A stretch of 64,000 nt of DNA from Ravibacter sp037191015 (GCA_037191015.1 JBBCKD010000014.1:1-64000); one strand, 5' to 3'; shown: positions 16,596-26,296, counted from the stretch's first letter. Notes: a model not told the origin generated them from the sequence alone. Made by a program: numbers and translations.

Positions 16596-19430
16596 TCAGT
16601 GCGCTTCCAGCCAATTATCCCCTACGCCGATGCCGGTAGCCATTTTGACGGGCAGCGGTACGGCCAGCCGCATCAGTTCATCCACTTTTTCCGACAGGTA
16701 AGGAATCTCGTCCCTGTGCGCATCAAAAACCAATTCGTCATGAACCTGCAGGATCATTCTCGACTTCATATTTTCCTTTTTCAGGAACTCATGAATATTG
16801 ATCATGGCAACTTTTATCATATCCGCAGCAGATCCCTGGATCGGCGCATTAATGGCGTTCCTTTCAGCAAATCCGCGGTTGGTCTGGTTCCTTGAGTTAA
16901 TATCCGGCAGGTACCTTCGCCTTCCCAGGATCGTCTCCACGAAATGGTTTTCCCGCGCGTCGTTCACGACCTTGTCCATATAGGATTTTACCGCGGGGAA
17001 CTCCTCGAAGTAAGCCGAGATGATCCCGGCAGCCTCTCCCCTCGGGATCGCAAGCCGCTGGGCAAGTCCGAACGCTGAAATCCCGTATATAATACCAAAA
17101 TTGACCATCTTGGCTTTCCGGCGCATATCCGGGCTCACCTCCTCTATCGGCACTTTGAATACCTTCGACGCGGTGCTGGCGTGGATATCCTGGTTCTGGT
17201 TGAAAGCCTCCATCATCGTCTTGTCACCGCTGAAAGCGGCCATGATCCGCAGCTCTATCTGGGAATAGTCGGCCGAAAGGATCCGGAAATCCGGGTGCCG
17301 CGGAATGAAAGCCCGCCTGATCTCTCTTCCCCGGGGAGTCCTGATCGGAATATTCTGCAGGTTCGGATTGTTGGAGCTCAGCCGGCCTGTGGCTGCTACG
17401 GCCTGGTTATAGGAGGTATGGATGTGGCCGGTATGCTTATTGATCATCGACGGCAGCGCATCCACATAGGTCGATTTCAGCTTTTGCAGCTCGCGGTAAT
17501 CCAGGATCTTCCGCGCTATTTCATGCTCGTTTTCAAGCCCCGACAATATTTCCTCACCCGTAGCGTACTGGCCTGTCTTGGTTTTTTTTGGGTTTTTAAT
17601 GAGCTGCATCCTTTCAAAAAGTATTTCCCCGAGCTGTTTGGGAGAGTTGATATTGAAGGGGCAGCCCGAAAGCGCATAGATCTCTCCCTCCAGCCTGCGG
17701 ATATCACCTTCCAGTTCCCCCGACATTTCCCGGAGCGCCGGCAGGTCCACTTTTACGCCTTCCATCTCCATATCCATCAATACTTTTACCAGCGGCATTT
17801 CCACCTGCTCAAACAGCTTCGCTGCGCCTTTGCTTTCTACTTCCGGCATCAGCTTGTGGTAAAGCTGTAGCGTAATATCGGAATCTTCGGCGGCATATTC
17901 GGCAATAGCGCCAAGCTCTACGTCTCTCATATTGCCCTGCGAGCTACCCTTTTTACCGATCAGGGTTTCGATAGATACAGGCGAATAACGCAGGTAGTGC
18001 TCGGAAAGAATATCCATATTATGCCTTTTTTCCGGCTCCACCAGGTAGTGAGCCAGCATGGTATCCGAAAGCCTGCCTGCTACTTCAACACCGTAACGGG
18101 CAAGCACCTGCATATCGTACTTTATATTCTGGGCTACTTTCTCAATCGAAAGGTTTTCAAAAACCGGCTTAAAGCCGGCTACCAGGGATACGGCTTCTTC
18201 GCGATCAGCCGGAACCGGTATATAAAAGGCTTCTCCGGGCAGGTAGGCAAATGAAAGCCCCACCAGCTCTGCGTCCAGCGCATTCGTACCGGTAGTTTCC
18301 GTATCGAAACAGATCAGGTCCTGCATCAGCAGGTAGGAAACCAGGCTTTCGCGAAGCGCTGCGGTATCTACGATATGATAATGATGCCGGGTATTGGAAA
18401 TTGTGCGCAGCGGGAGCGCCGGTTCGATTTCCACGGGGGGGATCTCTGTTGTACCCTCCCCGGCGGCTGCAGGCGCAGGGCTTGCAAAAAGGTCAAGCTG
18501 GTTGGCAGGCGTCTTCGAAGCTACCGGTTTAGCCTGGTAATCCTGCGACAACGGATCATCTCCCAGCACTCTTCTGCGGAGCGTCCTGAATTCAAGCTCG
18601 TCAAAAAGCAGGCTTACTTCCTCCCTGTTCACTTCTGAAACTGCCAGGTCTTCAGGATTGAACTCCACCGGCACATCGATATCGATGGTCGCCAGCTGCT
18701 TCGATAAAAGGGCGAGATGCCCGTTCTCAATTATCTTTTCACCCAGCTTCCCCTTGATTTCCGAAGCATGCTCAAGTAAAGATTCCACGCATCCGTATTG
18801 GGCAATGAGCTTTTGCGCGGTCTTCTCGCCCACCCCCGGTATCCCCGGAATATTGTCCACTGCGTCTCCCATCAGCCCCAGCATGTCCACGACCTGGTCT
18901 ATTCTCTCTATCTGCCAGCGCTCAAGCACCTCGCTGACCCCGAGGACTTCCGCGCCTTTCCCCAGGAAAGCCGGTTTATAGATATATAAGGAAGGCTCGA
19001 CGAGCTGCCCGAAATCCTTATCGGGCGTCATCATGTACACCTCAAACCCCTCCTTTCTTGCTTTCTTCGCAATCGTGCCGATGATATCATCCGCTTCATA
19101 GCCGTCTTTGGTCAGACAGGGTATATTCATAGCCCTCAGCAGTTTCACTACATTGGGAATGGCAAAAGTGATGTCTTCCGGCTGGGCCTCCCGCTGCGCC
19201 TTGTAGGCTTCGTACTGTATATGTCTGAACGTCGGAGCGGAGGTATCGAAAGCGACCCCGATATGAGTAGGTTTCTCCTTTTGAAGCACCTCCAGGAGCG
19301 TATTGGTAAATCCGAATACGGCGCTGGTATTCTGACCTTTCGAGGTTACGCGGGGGGCTTTGATAAATGCAAAATGGGCACGGTAAATCAGCGCCATTGC
19401 ATCCAAAAGAAAGAGTTTTTTTTCGGCCAT
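16596..19430 (-). CDS. polA: DNA polymerase I
   Basis: A 944-residue family A polymerase used in replication primer removal and repair. The N-terminal 5'-3' nuclease domain (to about residue 290) is followed by a 3'-5' exonuclease domain with intact DxE (CFDTETTG, about residue 375), then the polymerase domain with motif A DYSQIELR (about 721), motif B RRKAKMVNFGIIYG and motif C VHDELVFD (about 898). All three activities should therefore be present. The length is normal for Bacteroidota PolA. It is transcribed towards the ketosynthase gene, 42 bases away. Confidence 0.98.
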   Translation of the reverse strand: MAEKKLFLLDAMALIYRAHFAFIKAPRVTSKGQNTSAVFGFTNTLLEVLQKEKPTHIGVAFDTSAPTFRHIQYEAYKAQREAQPEDITFAIPNVVKLLRAMNIPCLTKDGYEADDIIGTIAKKARKEGFEVYMMTPDKDFGQLVEPSLYIYKPAFLGKGAEVLGVSEVLERWQIERIDQVVDMLGLMGDAVDNIPGIPGVGEKTAQKLIAQYGCVESLLEHASEIKGKLGEKIIENGHLALLSKQLATIDIDVPVEFNPEDLAVSEVNREEVSLLFDELEFRTLRRRVLGDDPLSQDYQAKPVASKTPANQLDLFASPAPAAAGEGTTEIPPVEIEPALPLRTISNTRHHYHIVDTAALRESLVSYLLMQDLICFDTETTGTNALDAELVGLSFAYLPGEAFYIPVPADREEAVSLVAGFKPVFENLSIEKVAQNIKYDMQVLARYGVEVAGRLSDTMLAHYLVEPEKRHNMDILSEHYLRYSPVSIETLIGKKGSSQGNMRDVELGAIAEYAAEDSDITLQLYHKLMPEVESKGAAKLFEQVEMPLVKVLMDMEMEGVKVDLPALREMSGELEGDIRRLEGEIYALSGCPFNINSPKQLGEILFERMQLIKNPKKTKTGQYATGEEILSGLENEHEIARKILDYRELQKLKSTYVDALPSMINKHTGHIHTSYNQAVAATGRLSSNNPNLQNIPIRTPRGREIRRAFIPRHPDFRILSADYSQIELRIMAAFSGDKTMMEAFNQNQDIHASTASKVFKVPIEEVSPDMRRKAKMVNFGIIYGISAFGLAQRLAIPRGEAAGIISAYFEEFPAVKSYMDKVVNDARENHFVETILGRRRYLPDINSRNQTNRGFAERNAINAPIQGSAADMIKVAMINIHEFLKKENMKSRMILQVHDELVFDAHRDEIPYLSEKVDELMRLAVPLPVKMATGIGVGDNWLEAH

Positions 19431-19621
19431 CAGAGGTTTGTAATGTATTTTTCCGGATCGTGTAAGGCGCTCCCCGAATCGGCGGGCGCCCTCTACATAA
19501 ACTCAAATATGAAACATTTTTTGTTAAAGTCTTTAGGAATTCGGAAATTTACTGCCCTTTTAAAAGTTGCTGAAACAACAAGTGTCTTCAGTCGTATATT
19601 ACCCCCTTATTGACAGCATAC

Positions 19622-20176
19622 ATGACGAGTAAATTCAGAGTATTTCAGGTTTTCTTTTTCCTTGCAGCAGTATTGACGCTTCAAAGCTGTGAAGGTCCCG
19701 AAGGTCCTCCGGGCAGAGACGGTGTAGGTACGCAGGGGCCTAAAGGCGAGCAGGGAGAGCCGGGGACGGCCAATGTCATTTATTCGGACTGGAAGTCTGT
19801 CAATACCGCCGCGTGGGTAAGGACCACAACAAACGGCCTCGTCAGGTATCAGCACGATATTACGGCTCCTCCTCTCGACCAGGCTATCCTCGAACGCGGG
19901 CTGGTGCTGGTGTACGTAAAGCTGACCCAGGATGAAAACCAGGTGCGTCCGCTGCCCTATGTTGTTACCAGTAACCTTACACAGGTACGCCTCGAATATG
20001 CCCTGCTGGAAAAGAAAGTGCGCCTTCTGAGCACCGATCCTGACCAGGGCCGGAACCTGACTGCGCCGGATGGCCAGTACCGCTATGTCATCGTGCCCGG
20101 CAGCCAGATAGGTCGTATAGCCGCCGGCCCGTTGTCTTACGAAGAGGCAGTGAGGCTTTTCAACCTGCCTGATTAA
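19622..20176 (+). CDS. Collagen-like-repeat lipoprotein
   Basis: A 184-residue predicted lipoprotein. The signal peptide ends LTLQSC, and the mature N-terminus is a short collagen-like Gly-X-Y tract (GPEGPPGRDG, then GPKGEQGEPG), followed by a globular region of about 150 residues with no family I can name. Similar short Gly-X-Y linkers follow the lipidated cysteine in many Bacteroidota surface lipoproteins and act as spacers. The ATG at 19622 is preferred to a TTG at 19610. It diverges from polA. Confidence 0.75.
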   Translation: MTSKFRVFQVFFFLAAVLTLQSCEGPEGPPGRDGVGTQGPKGEQGEPGTANVIYSDWKSVNTAAWVRTTTNGLVRYQHDITAPPLDQAILERGLVLVYVKLTQDENQVRPLPYVVTSNLTQVRLEYALLEKKVRLLSTDPDQGRNLTAPDGQYRYVIVPGSQIGRIAAGPLSYEEAVRLFNLPD

Positions 20177-20208
20177 TAAATGCCTCGGGATAAATCCGGA
20201 GGGGCGAT

Positions 20209-21630
20209 TTATTCAAAAAAAGACTTGTGAAAGTTCATCAGGTATAATTCGTCCGTAGCCCTGGTAACGGCCGTGTACAGCCACCTGAGAAAGTCGGCAC
20301 TTACTTCGTTTTCGGGGATATACCCCTGGTCGACGAATACGGCGTTCCACTGTCCCCCCTGCGCTTTGTGACAGGTGAGCGCATAGGCAAATTTGACCTG
20401 CAGCGCATTCAGATAAGGATCTTTCCTGACCGCTTCCAGCCGCTCTGTCTTGGAAGATATGTCGGCATAGTCCAGGAGCACGCTCTCATAAAGCTTCCTG
20501 TTGTCGTCTGCCGTAAGCGACGGTGTGGGCATATAAAGCGTATCCAGTATGATCTTGGCATCAAACGAGGGTTCCGTTTCATAGTCGGTGAGCCTGAGCG
20601 TTACATCTGCAAACCGAAAGCCGTGCATCTCCTCCATCCGGCGGACCTTCAGCAGCTCGACAAAATCGCCGTTTGCCAGGAAACCGGCCCGGGAATCTTC
20701 ACCCAGCACACTATAGTTATTCCTGACGATCATCAGCCTTTCTCCGGCATCGATCTCGTCTTCGGCAAAGTGTATGATGCGGCGTATGTACTGGTTGTAT
20801 TGTACGGCATCTTTGTTGGAACGGGTAAGGACAATGGTATTTTCTTCTCCGAATTTGTCATAAGCATATCTTAAACCGTCCTCCAGCTTCACGGTCGTCA
20901 TGCTGAATACATCTCTGAACGACCTCGCATTGATCGTAACAGACGGGGTTTCCCGGCCAAGCTCGCCCCTCAGTCTGGTGGCATTCCACAATATGCCTGA
21001 AGCTTCGGCCTGCCTCATCACATCCGTCAGCTCTTCCTGCATGACATTTATCCCGAAGTTCTTGCGGAGAAAGACCGGGTCGAGCGCGGGGCTCAGGTAC
21101 GTACCCACGGGGGGAAGCTGGGCTGTGTCGCCTACGAAAATAACCTTATTGTTTTCTCCTTCCTTTACATATTCTATCAGGTCCGACAGCAGCCCTCTTG
21201 AGCCGAATACCGCCTCGTCGCTGATCATCGACGCTTCGTCAACCACAAATAGGGTGTGGCTGTGATAGTTGGGCTGCCTGACGAACACGAACCGTTCACC
21301 GGCGGTATCCCGCAGACGGTATATTTTCCTGTGGATCGTAAATGCCTTTTTCCCCGAATACCCGCTCATCACTTTTGCGGCCCTTCCTGTAGGCGCCATC
21401 AATACCGACCGGTAGCCGAACGCTCCGGCAGATTTCACCAGCGCGCTTACCAGGGTCGTCTTGCCGGTCCCGGCATACCCTTTGAGTACGAAGCAATCGT
21501 AAGCCCCCGGTTCGCGTGAACGGGCCCCCAGAAAAACGTCCATCTGACGGAAGAAACGCGCCTGGCTTTCCGTAGGCCGGAAAGGAAAACGGGAAGCGAA
21601 TACCGCGGAAGGTAGCTGCTCTGAACTCAT
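20209..21630 (-). CDS. RecD-like AAA ATPase / superfamily 1 DNA helicase
   Basis: A 473-residue SF1B helicase related to RecD and phage Dda, not part of a RecBCD complex. Walker A is GYAGTGKTT (residues 51-59), Walker B VVDEASM with Asp131-Glu132, and the C-terminal UvrD-like end has LYTAVTRATDELYLMNF. Stand-alone proteins of this length are common in Bacteroidota, and a role in DNA repair or replication-fork processing is likely. The frame continues to a TTG at 21681, but the ATG at 21630 suits the family. It converges with the collagen-like gene. Confidence 0.9.
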   Translation of the reverse strand: MSSEQLPSAVFASRFPFRPTESQARFFRQMDVFLGARSREPGAYDCFVLKGYAGTGKTTLVSALVKSAGAFGYRSVLMAPTGRAAKVMSGYSGKKAFTIHRKIYRLRDTAGERFVFVRQPNYHSHTLFVVDEASMISDEAVFGSRGLLSDLIEYVKEGENNKVIFVGDTAQLPPVGTYLSPALDPVFLRKNFGINVMQEELTDVMRQAEASGILWNATRLRGELGRETPSVTINARSFRDVFSMTTVKLEDGLRYAYDKFGEENTIVLTRSNKDAVQYNQYIRRIIHFAEDEIDAGERLMIVRNNYSVLGEDSRAGFLANGDFVELLKVRRMEEMHGFRFADVTLRLTDYETEPSFDAKIILDTLYMPTPSLTADDNRKLYESVLLDYADISSKTERLEAVRKDPYLNALQVKFAYALTCHKAQGGQWNAVFVDQGYIPENEVSADFLRWLYTAVTRATDELYLMNFHKSFFE

Positions 21631-21710
21631 AGGCGAATCTAAACGCTTATCTTCAAAATCCAATTGAACTTTTCGCAACAATTATTTAACTTGTACGGGA
21701 AAGTTATTAA

Positions 21711-21772
21711 GTTGAGAGTTGAAAATTGAAAGTTGAAAGTGGAGCAATAACTTTCAATTTTCAACTCTCAAC
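21711..21772. repeat. Perfect 23-base inverted repeat built of GTTGARA units
   Basis: GTTGAGAGTTGAAAATTGAA and the next three bases (21711-21733) are exactly complementary to 21750-21772, with a 16-base loop. Both arms are made of near-7-base units such as TTGAAAG/TTGAGAG, and the right side continues with more units to about 21787. It lies between divergent genes and looks like an intergenic repeat element of Bacteroidota type. Confidence 0.8.
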
Positions 21773-21819
21773 TTTCAACTCTCAACTCCCCATTATATAA
21801 ACCAGCTAACTTAAGCCTT

Positions 21820-22254
21820 ATGAAAGTCAGACAGATTCTTAACGGAAAAGCACGTAACTATTTGTGGTATGTGCATCCCGGCAATACCGTACTCGAAGCC
21901 CTCCAGTTGATGGAAGAAAAAAATATCGGAGCCGTTTTGGTCCTGGAAAATAATCAGCTCACGGGTATTTTTTCCGAAAGGGACTATGCCAGGAAAGGCA
22001 TCCTGAAAGGCCGTGCTTCAAAAGATACCCTGATACGCGACGTCATGACCTCTCCTGTCATCACCGTCGACGTGGAGCAGAAAGTGGAGGATTGTATGGA
22101 GATCATGTCTCAAAAGCACATCCGTCACCTGCCGGTTACTGAAAACGGGGCGCTTTTCGGGATTATTTCCATCAATGATATCGTAACGGCAATTATCAAC
22201 GAGCAGAAGAACAGGATCCAGTCCCTGGAAAGCTACATTTCAGGCGGCTATTGA
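21820..22254 (+). CDS. CBS-domain-pair protein
   Basis: A 144-residue protein made only of two CBS domains (about residues 7-65 and 75-130), a module that binds AMP, ATP, NAD or similar nucleotides and senses energy or redox state. Motifs typical of the family are TGIFSERDYARKGILKGR and LFGIISINDIVTAII. No effector domain is attached, so it presumably regulates a partner protein. The stop overlaps the long frame of the next gene, but the likely start of that gene is 87 bases further on. Confidence 0.9.
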   Translation: MKVRQILNGKARNYLWYVHPGNTVLEALQLMEEKNIGAVLVLENNQLTGIFSERDYARKGILKGRASKDTLIRDVMTSPVITVDVEQKVEDCMEIMSQKHIRHLPVTENGALFGIISINDIVTAIINEQKNRIQSLESYISGGY

Positions 22255-22340
22255 TTTTTTATCGTTCAATCCGCCCGGGAAGAAATAGGCCGGTTTGCGC
22301 TTTGTCGCTATATTTGAGCGTTAAATGCCGGTCGGCTGTT

Positions 22341-22838
22341 ATGAACGATGAAATAGTCAGCACATTTGGGCACAGGCTCCGGGTGAGAACTTCCGGTATT
22401 TGCGTAAAAGATAACAGGATACTCCTGGTCGGCCACCGGGGGTTAGCGGAAGGCGGATTGTATTGGTGCCCTCCCGGGGGCGGCGTAAATTTCGGCGAGC
22501 CGGTACGGGCAGCAGCAGAGCGCGAAATATCGGAGGAAACCGGGCTCCGGGCTGAGATCGGCCGTTTCATGTTTTTGCGTGAGTTTTTGAGACCACCGCT
22601 GCACGCAATCGAACTTTACTTTGAAGCTTCCGTCGAAAACCGGGAAAGCTATGTAAAAGGAAACGATCCTGAGCTTGATACAGCCGGACAACTGATCGAA
22701 GATGTACGGTTTATGACGATCGGGGAGATCAGGAACCTCCCGGCGCCGTGCATCGACCCGGTATTTCACACCGTTACCTCCGCCGGATACCTTCTTGACG
22801 AACGCAACTGGCCGGCCATTCAAAAGCAACTGATTTGA
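22341..22838 (+). CDS. NUDIX hydrolase
   Basis: A 165-residue NUDIX-fold pyrophosphohydrolase. The Nudix box is complete: Gly47, Glu53, Arg61-Glu62 and Glu65-Glu66-Thr-Gly in VNFGEPVRAAAEREISEETG. Substrates in this family are nucleoside diphosphates linked to another moiety; none can be named. The ATG at 22341 is chosen because the frame upstream of it lacks family-like sequence. The stop overlaps the TTG start of the DUF3822 gene by four bases. Confidence 0.88.
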   Translation: MNDEIVSTFGHRLRVRTSGICVKDNRILLVGHRGLAEGGLYWCPPGGGVNFGEPVRAAAEREISEETGLRAEIGRFMFLREFLRPPLHAIELYFEASVENRESYVKGNDPELDTAGQLIEDVRFMTIGEIRNLPAPCIDPVFHTVTSAGYLLDERNWPAIQKQLI

Positions 22839-23722
22839 GTACGACAGCTAACATACAGAACGGGACGAGGTGGATAAGAGCCGCCTCTGTGTCCGGAAGC
22901 GCCATCAGCCAGCAGGTTGCCTATCAGAGCACCCTGAACCTGGAAATCGGGGAATTGAGGTTCCGTTTTTTCTGTGAAACCGGCGGGCGGTGCATATGGT
23001 TCGAAGATTTTGCCTCTGATGTATTTCTTTCAAACACGGAAGTCCTCGAAAACCTCCGGCTTCTCGTTTTTGATCACCAGGTACTTTCTTTAACGGGCTG
23101 GAAAAAGATCAATGTACTGGTCAACTCCGACGCCTTTACCCTGGTTCCCGAACCGTTGTTCCGCAAAGAATACGCTTCCCGCTACCTGCAGCTTGCATTG
23201 GGCCACCCGGTGCTGGGAACGAATAAAACCCTTTCGGAGGCGCTTCCCGCTTTCGGATGCTACAGCATATTCCAGATGCCTTCGGCCTGGCGGGAATTCT
23301 TCCAGGAGCAATACGCGTTGCAGGACATTACTTTTTCACACATTACAAGCGCGCTCATAGCGGGGTGTTCTCACAGCCGGGGAGAAGACGGGCCCCGCGT
23401 TCACATCCATATCCAGGAAGGTTTCCTTTTTATAGTGGTATTCGAACGCGAAAAGCTCATTCTCTGCAACCGCTATCATTTTCAAAACCCTGAAGAGGCT
23501 ACGTTTTTTGTACTTTCATGCCTGAATAAGCTCGACTACCTGCCTGAAGGCGTACACGTTACGCTGTCGGGCGAAACAACGCCTTTTTCGGGCCTGTTCG
23601 CAGAATTATCCCGTTTTATACCTCATATCCGTTTTGCCGGAAGGCCTGCGCACCTGCAGTACCCCGAGGCTTTCAATGACCTGGCCGACCACCGGTATTT
23701 CGCACTTCTTCACGCTATCTAA
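22835..23722 (+). CDS. DUF3822 family protein
   Basis: A 295-residue protein of the Bacteroidota family DUF3822, which probably has an actin/ASKHA-like fold. Its function is unknown. It starts with TTG overlapping the upstream stop (TTGA). In many genomes I recall, the family precedes rsmD and coaD; here coaD follows after only 11 bases and rsmD is absent from the spot. Recognition rests on size, position and segments such as HIHIQEGFLFIVVFEREKL. Confidence 0.75.
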   Translation: MSTTANIQNGTRWIRAASVSGSAISQQVAYQSTLNLEIGELRFRFFCETGGRCIWFEDFASDVFLSNTEVLENLRLLVFDHQVLSLTGWKKINVLVNSDAFTLVPEPLFRKEYASRYLQLALGHPVLGTNKTLSEALPAFGCYSIFQMPSAWREFFQEQYALQDITFSHITSALIAGCSHSRGEDGPRVHIHIQEGFLFIVVFEREKLILCNRYHFQNPEEATFFVLSCLNKLDYLPEGVHVTLSGETTPFSGLFAELSRFIPHIRFAGRPAHLQYPEAFNDLADHRYFALLHAI

Positions 23723-23733
23723 TTATCTTTTCC

Positions 23734-24207
23734 ATGAAAAAAACAGCCCTCTTCCCCGGCTCGTTCGATCCCTTCACCAAAGGCCATCATGATATTGTGA
23801 CAAGGGGAATGACGCTTTTTGATGAGATCATTATCGGGATAGGCACTAATCTTAACAAGAAAAGATTTTTCCCTGTTGAGACTATGGAAAAGCTCATTGC
23901 CGGGAGTTTTTCCGGGAATGACAGGATCAGGGTGATTTCCTACGACAGTCTTACCGCTAAGATAGCCCGGGAAATGGGCGCCAGGTATATTTTAAGAGGA
24001 CTCCGGAATACTACCGATTTCGAATACGAGAACGCTATCTCCCAGGTAAACAGGTACGTATACGAAGAGATAGAGACGGTATTCCTGATCACTTCTCCGC
24101 ATCTTGCCCCGATCAGCTCGAGCATTGTCCGCGATCTGTACCGTTATGGTCAGAATGTGGATGAGTTCCTCCCCTACCGCCTTCCTGAAGAATTGGCCGT
24201 GCAGTGA
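23734..24207 (+). CDS. coaD: Phosphopantetheine adenylyltransferase
   Basis: A 157-residue CoaD, which transfers AMP to 4'-phosphopantetheine in coenzyme A synthesis. The nucleotidyltransferase motif is PGSFDPFTKGHHDI (TxGH at about residues 15-18), and the second is ISSSIVRDLYRYG. The length is standard. It ends immediately against the convergent NUDIX gene (stop codons adjacent at 24207/24208), leaving no room for a separate terminator. Confidence 0.97.
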   Translation: MKKTALFPGSFDPFTKGHHDIVTRGMTLFDEIIIGIGTNLNKKRFFPVETMEKLIAGSFSGNDRIRVISYDSLTAKIAREMGARYILRGLRNTTDFEYENAISQVNRYVYEEIETVFLITSPHLAPISSSIVRDLYRYGQNVDEFLPYRLPEELAVQ

Positions 24208-24897
24208 TTATTTGCTAAGCCCGATAAGCTTCTCCTCGAAACGCTCGAAAACATACCGGATCGAGCTGTAGGAATTGACCAGGTAGGCTTTTGCCTGGCC
24301 GACCGGCACCCATTCCAGGCGCTCTATTTCTTCCTCGGCCTGGGGTTTCATCTTACGGTCTGAAATACACTCCAGAAGAAACCACTTTGTTCTTTTCAGG
24401 ACCAGCTCGTCATTAAACGCATACGTATGCCAGGTCGTACAGATCTTATTCTGCAACCTGACGGTTACGCCCGTTTCCTCTTTTGTCTCCCTCACCGCAG
24501 CCTTCTGGGAGCTTTCGTCCCTGTCCAGCTTTCCTTTGGGCAAATCCCATTTCTTTTTCCGGTAGATCAGCAGGCATCGATCCTTGTCGTAAACGATTCC
24601 GCCGGCAGCTTTAATGACTTTGAAATCCCTTTTAATGCTGTCAACCACCGCTTTCTTATCGTTCACCAGCAGTTTGACCGACAGCAGGTCGGCCGGGGGA
24701 TCCTGCCTCAGCATCCTGACGATCTCCACCGCAAATTTCGCTGTAACGTTCAGAAACAGCACATGCCCGCTAAGGTCTGTCTTTTTCCGGTTCAGCAGCC
24801 GTACATCCAGGATATGATCAAAATGCACGCTATCACTTTCCCCGACATTTTTCCGGGAAGAAATGGTAAGAGGGCGATCCGCAAAAAATATTACCAT
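24208..24897 (-). CDS. NUDIX domain protein
   Basis: A 229-residue protein with a C-terminal NUDIX domain: box Gly122, Glu128, Arg136-Glu137, Glu140-Glu141 within KGKLDRDESSQKAAVRETKE. The N-terminal 95 residues form an extra domain of unknown role. This two-part layout is common in Bacteroidota next to coaD and pyrE. The substrate is unknown. It is divergent from the CorC-type gene, and its -7-like element (TATTTTTG, 24930-24923) is 26 bases upstream of the ATG. Confidence 0.88.
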   Translation of the reverse strand: MVIFFADRPLTISSRKNVGESDSVHFDHILDVRLLNRKKTDLSGHVLFLNVTAKFAVEIVRMLRQDPPADLLSVKLLVNDKKAVVDSIKRDFKVIKAAGGIVYDKDRCLLIYRKKKWDLPKGKLDRDESSQKAAVRETKEETGVTVRLQNKICTTWHTYAFNDELVLKRTKWFLLECISDRKMKPQAEEEIERLEWVPVGQAKAYLVNSYSSIRYVFERFEEKLIGLSK

Positions 24898-24922
24898 AGG
24901 TAAAGATTAGCCGTGAGAGGGG

Positions 24923-24930
24923 CAAAAATA
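24923..24930 (-). promoter_or_regulatory. Candidate -7 element of the NUDIX gene
   Basis: TATTTTTG on the minus strand matches TAnnTTTG and is 26 bases before the start codon. No -33 TTG is seen at the right spacing. Confidence 0.35.
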
Positions 24931-24940
24931 ACTAAAGACT

Positions 24941-24974
24941 TTTTGAATCGACATATACAAAATTTATAAATTTG
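24941..24974 (+). promoter_or_regulatory. Promoter of the CorC-type gene
   Basis: TTTTG (24941-24945) is followed after 21 bases by TAAATTTG (24967-24974), a good -33/-7 pair. The TTG start at 24998 would give a leader of only about 17 bases, and supports that start. Confidence 0.6.
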
Positions 24975-24997
24975 CATTATCAATAACGTTCGGGTTT

Positions 24998-26296
24998 TTG
25001 GAAATCCTCATTATCCTGCTCCTTGTAATTCTGAATGGCATTTTTTCCATGTCAGAAATTGCGCTTATTTCCTCCCGGAAATCAAAACTGGAAGCGGAAG
25101 CCCGTACCGGGAACAAAAACGCACAGAAGGCCCTGGACCTGGCCAATTCGCCCACCCGGTTTCTTTCTACCGTACAGATAGGCATTACGCTGATCGGTTT
25201 GCTGACCGGGATGTATTCCGGGGATAAAATGACGACCGTATTAAAGGGATTCCTGGAACAGTTTGACTATCTGAAAAACTACGCCGGTACCCTGTCAACC
25301 GCGCTGGTACTCCTGTCGATCACCTATCTTTCGCTTGTGCTTGGCGAGCTGGTGCCCAAAAGGATCGGGATGTCCAATGCCGAAAGCATTTCGAAGCTCG
25401 TGGCCGGCCCCATGGCGTTCCTGTCGAAGCTGACCAAGCCCTTTATCGTATTGCTCAGCTGGTCAAGCGACTTTCTTTTCAACCTCATCGGGCTGAAGCC
25501 CTCCAGCAGTATCGTAACAGAGGAGGAAGTGAAGAGCCTGATCGTGGAGGGAACAACGGGCGGGGTTTTCGAAGAAATAGAAAAAGAGATCGTCCATAAC
25601 GTATTTCACCTGGGCGACCGCAAGATTGCGTCGCTGATGACTCCCCGGCAGGAGGTCGTGTGGCTGGACGCCAACGACACCCCCGAAAAGATCAGGCAGA
25701 CCATCATAGAAACCAGGTATTCGGTATACCCTCTTTGCAAGGACTCCCTCGATAATGTGATCGGCCTCATCTACACCAAGGACCTGATCGATGAAAAGCC
25801 GGAGAACCGCACGGACCGCCTCACAGATCTTGTGAGGGAACCGGTCTACCTGCCCGAGAGCAACCGGGCCTACCAGGCGCTGGACAAATTCAGGGAAAAC
25901 AAGGTACACTTCGGTATTATCGTGGACGAATACGGGAGCGTCATAGGGGTTGCTACTATCTATGATATTGTCTATGCGCTCCTGGGGGATATTTCGGACG
26001 AAGAAGATGATCAGGAAATTGTCGAAAGGAGCGACGGCAGCTACCTGGTAGACGGCCAGCTGCCTTTTGACGAATTCCTGACCCACTTCGGGATCACGCT
26101 TTCGGAGACTGAAAGAAAAGAGCTTGTCGGGTTCAATACGCTTGGAGGTTTTATTTTGCACGTCCTGGAAGACATCCCGGAAACAGGCGAGAAGATAAGC
26201 TGGAAAACATTCGGGCTGGAAGTAGTCGATATGGACAAAAGCAGGATAGACAAAATCCTGGTCACAAACACCGCCTCACCCGATCCGACGGCCTGA
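24998..26296 (+). CDS. Hemolysin/CorC family membrane protein (DUF21-CBS-CorC)
   Basis: A 432-residue CNNM/CorC-type protein. The N-terminal DUF21 domain (about 1-185) has several membrane segments, followed by two CBS domains (about 205-325; FGIIVDEYGSVIGVATIYD is typical) and a C-terminal CorC_HlyC domain. Relatives export or sense magnesium or cobalt; the hemolysin name is historical. The start is TTG, directly before the first hydrophobic helix (ILIILLLVILNGIFSMSE). Its own promoter lies just upstream. Confidence 0.92.
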   Translation: MEILIILLLVILNGIFSMSEIALISSRKSKLEAEARTGNKNAQKALDLANSPTRFLSTVQIGITLIGLLTGMYSGDKMTTVLKGFLEQFDYLKNYAGTLSTALVLLSITYLSLVLGELVPKRIGMSNAESISKLVAGPMAFLSKLTKPFIVLLSWSSDFLFNLIGLKPSSSIVTEEEVKSLIVEGTTGGVFEEIEKEIVHNVFHLGDRKIASLMTPRQEVVWLDANDTPEKIRQTIIETRYSVYPLCKDSLDNVIGLIYTKDLIDEKPENRTDRLTDLVREPVYLPESNRAYQALDKFRENKVHFGIIVDEYGSVIGVATIYDIVYALLGDISDEEDDQEIVERSDGSYLVDGQLPFDEFLTHFGITLSETERKELVGFNTLGGFILHVLEDIPETGEKISWKTFGLEVVDMDKSRIDKILVTNTASPDPTA

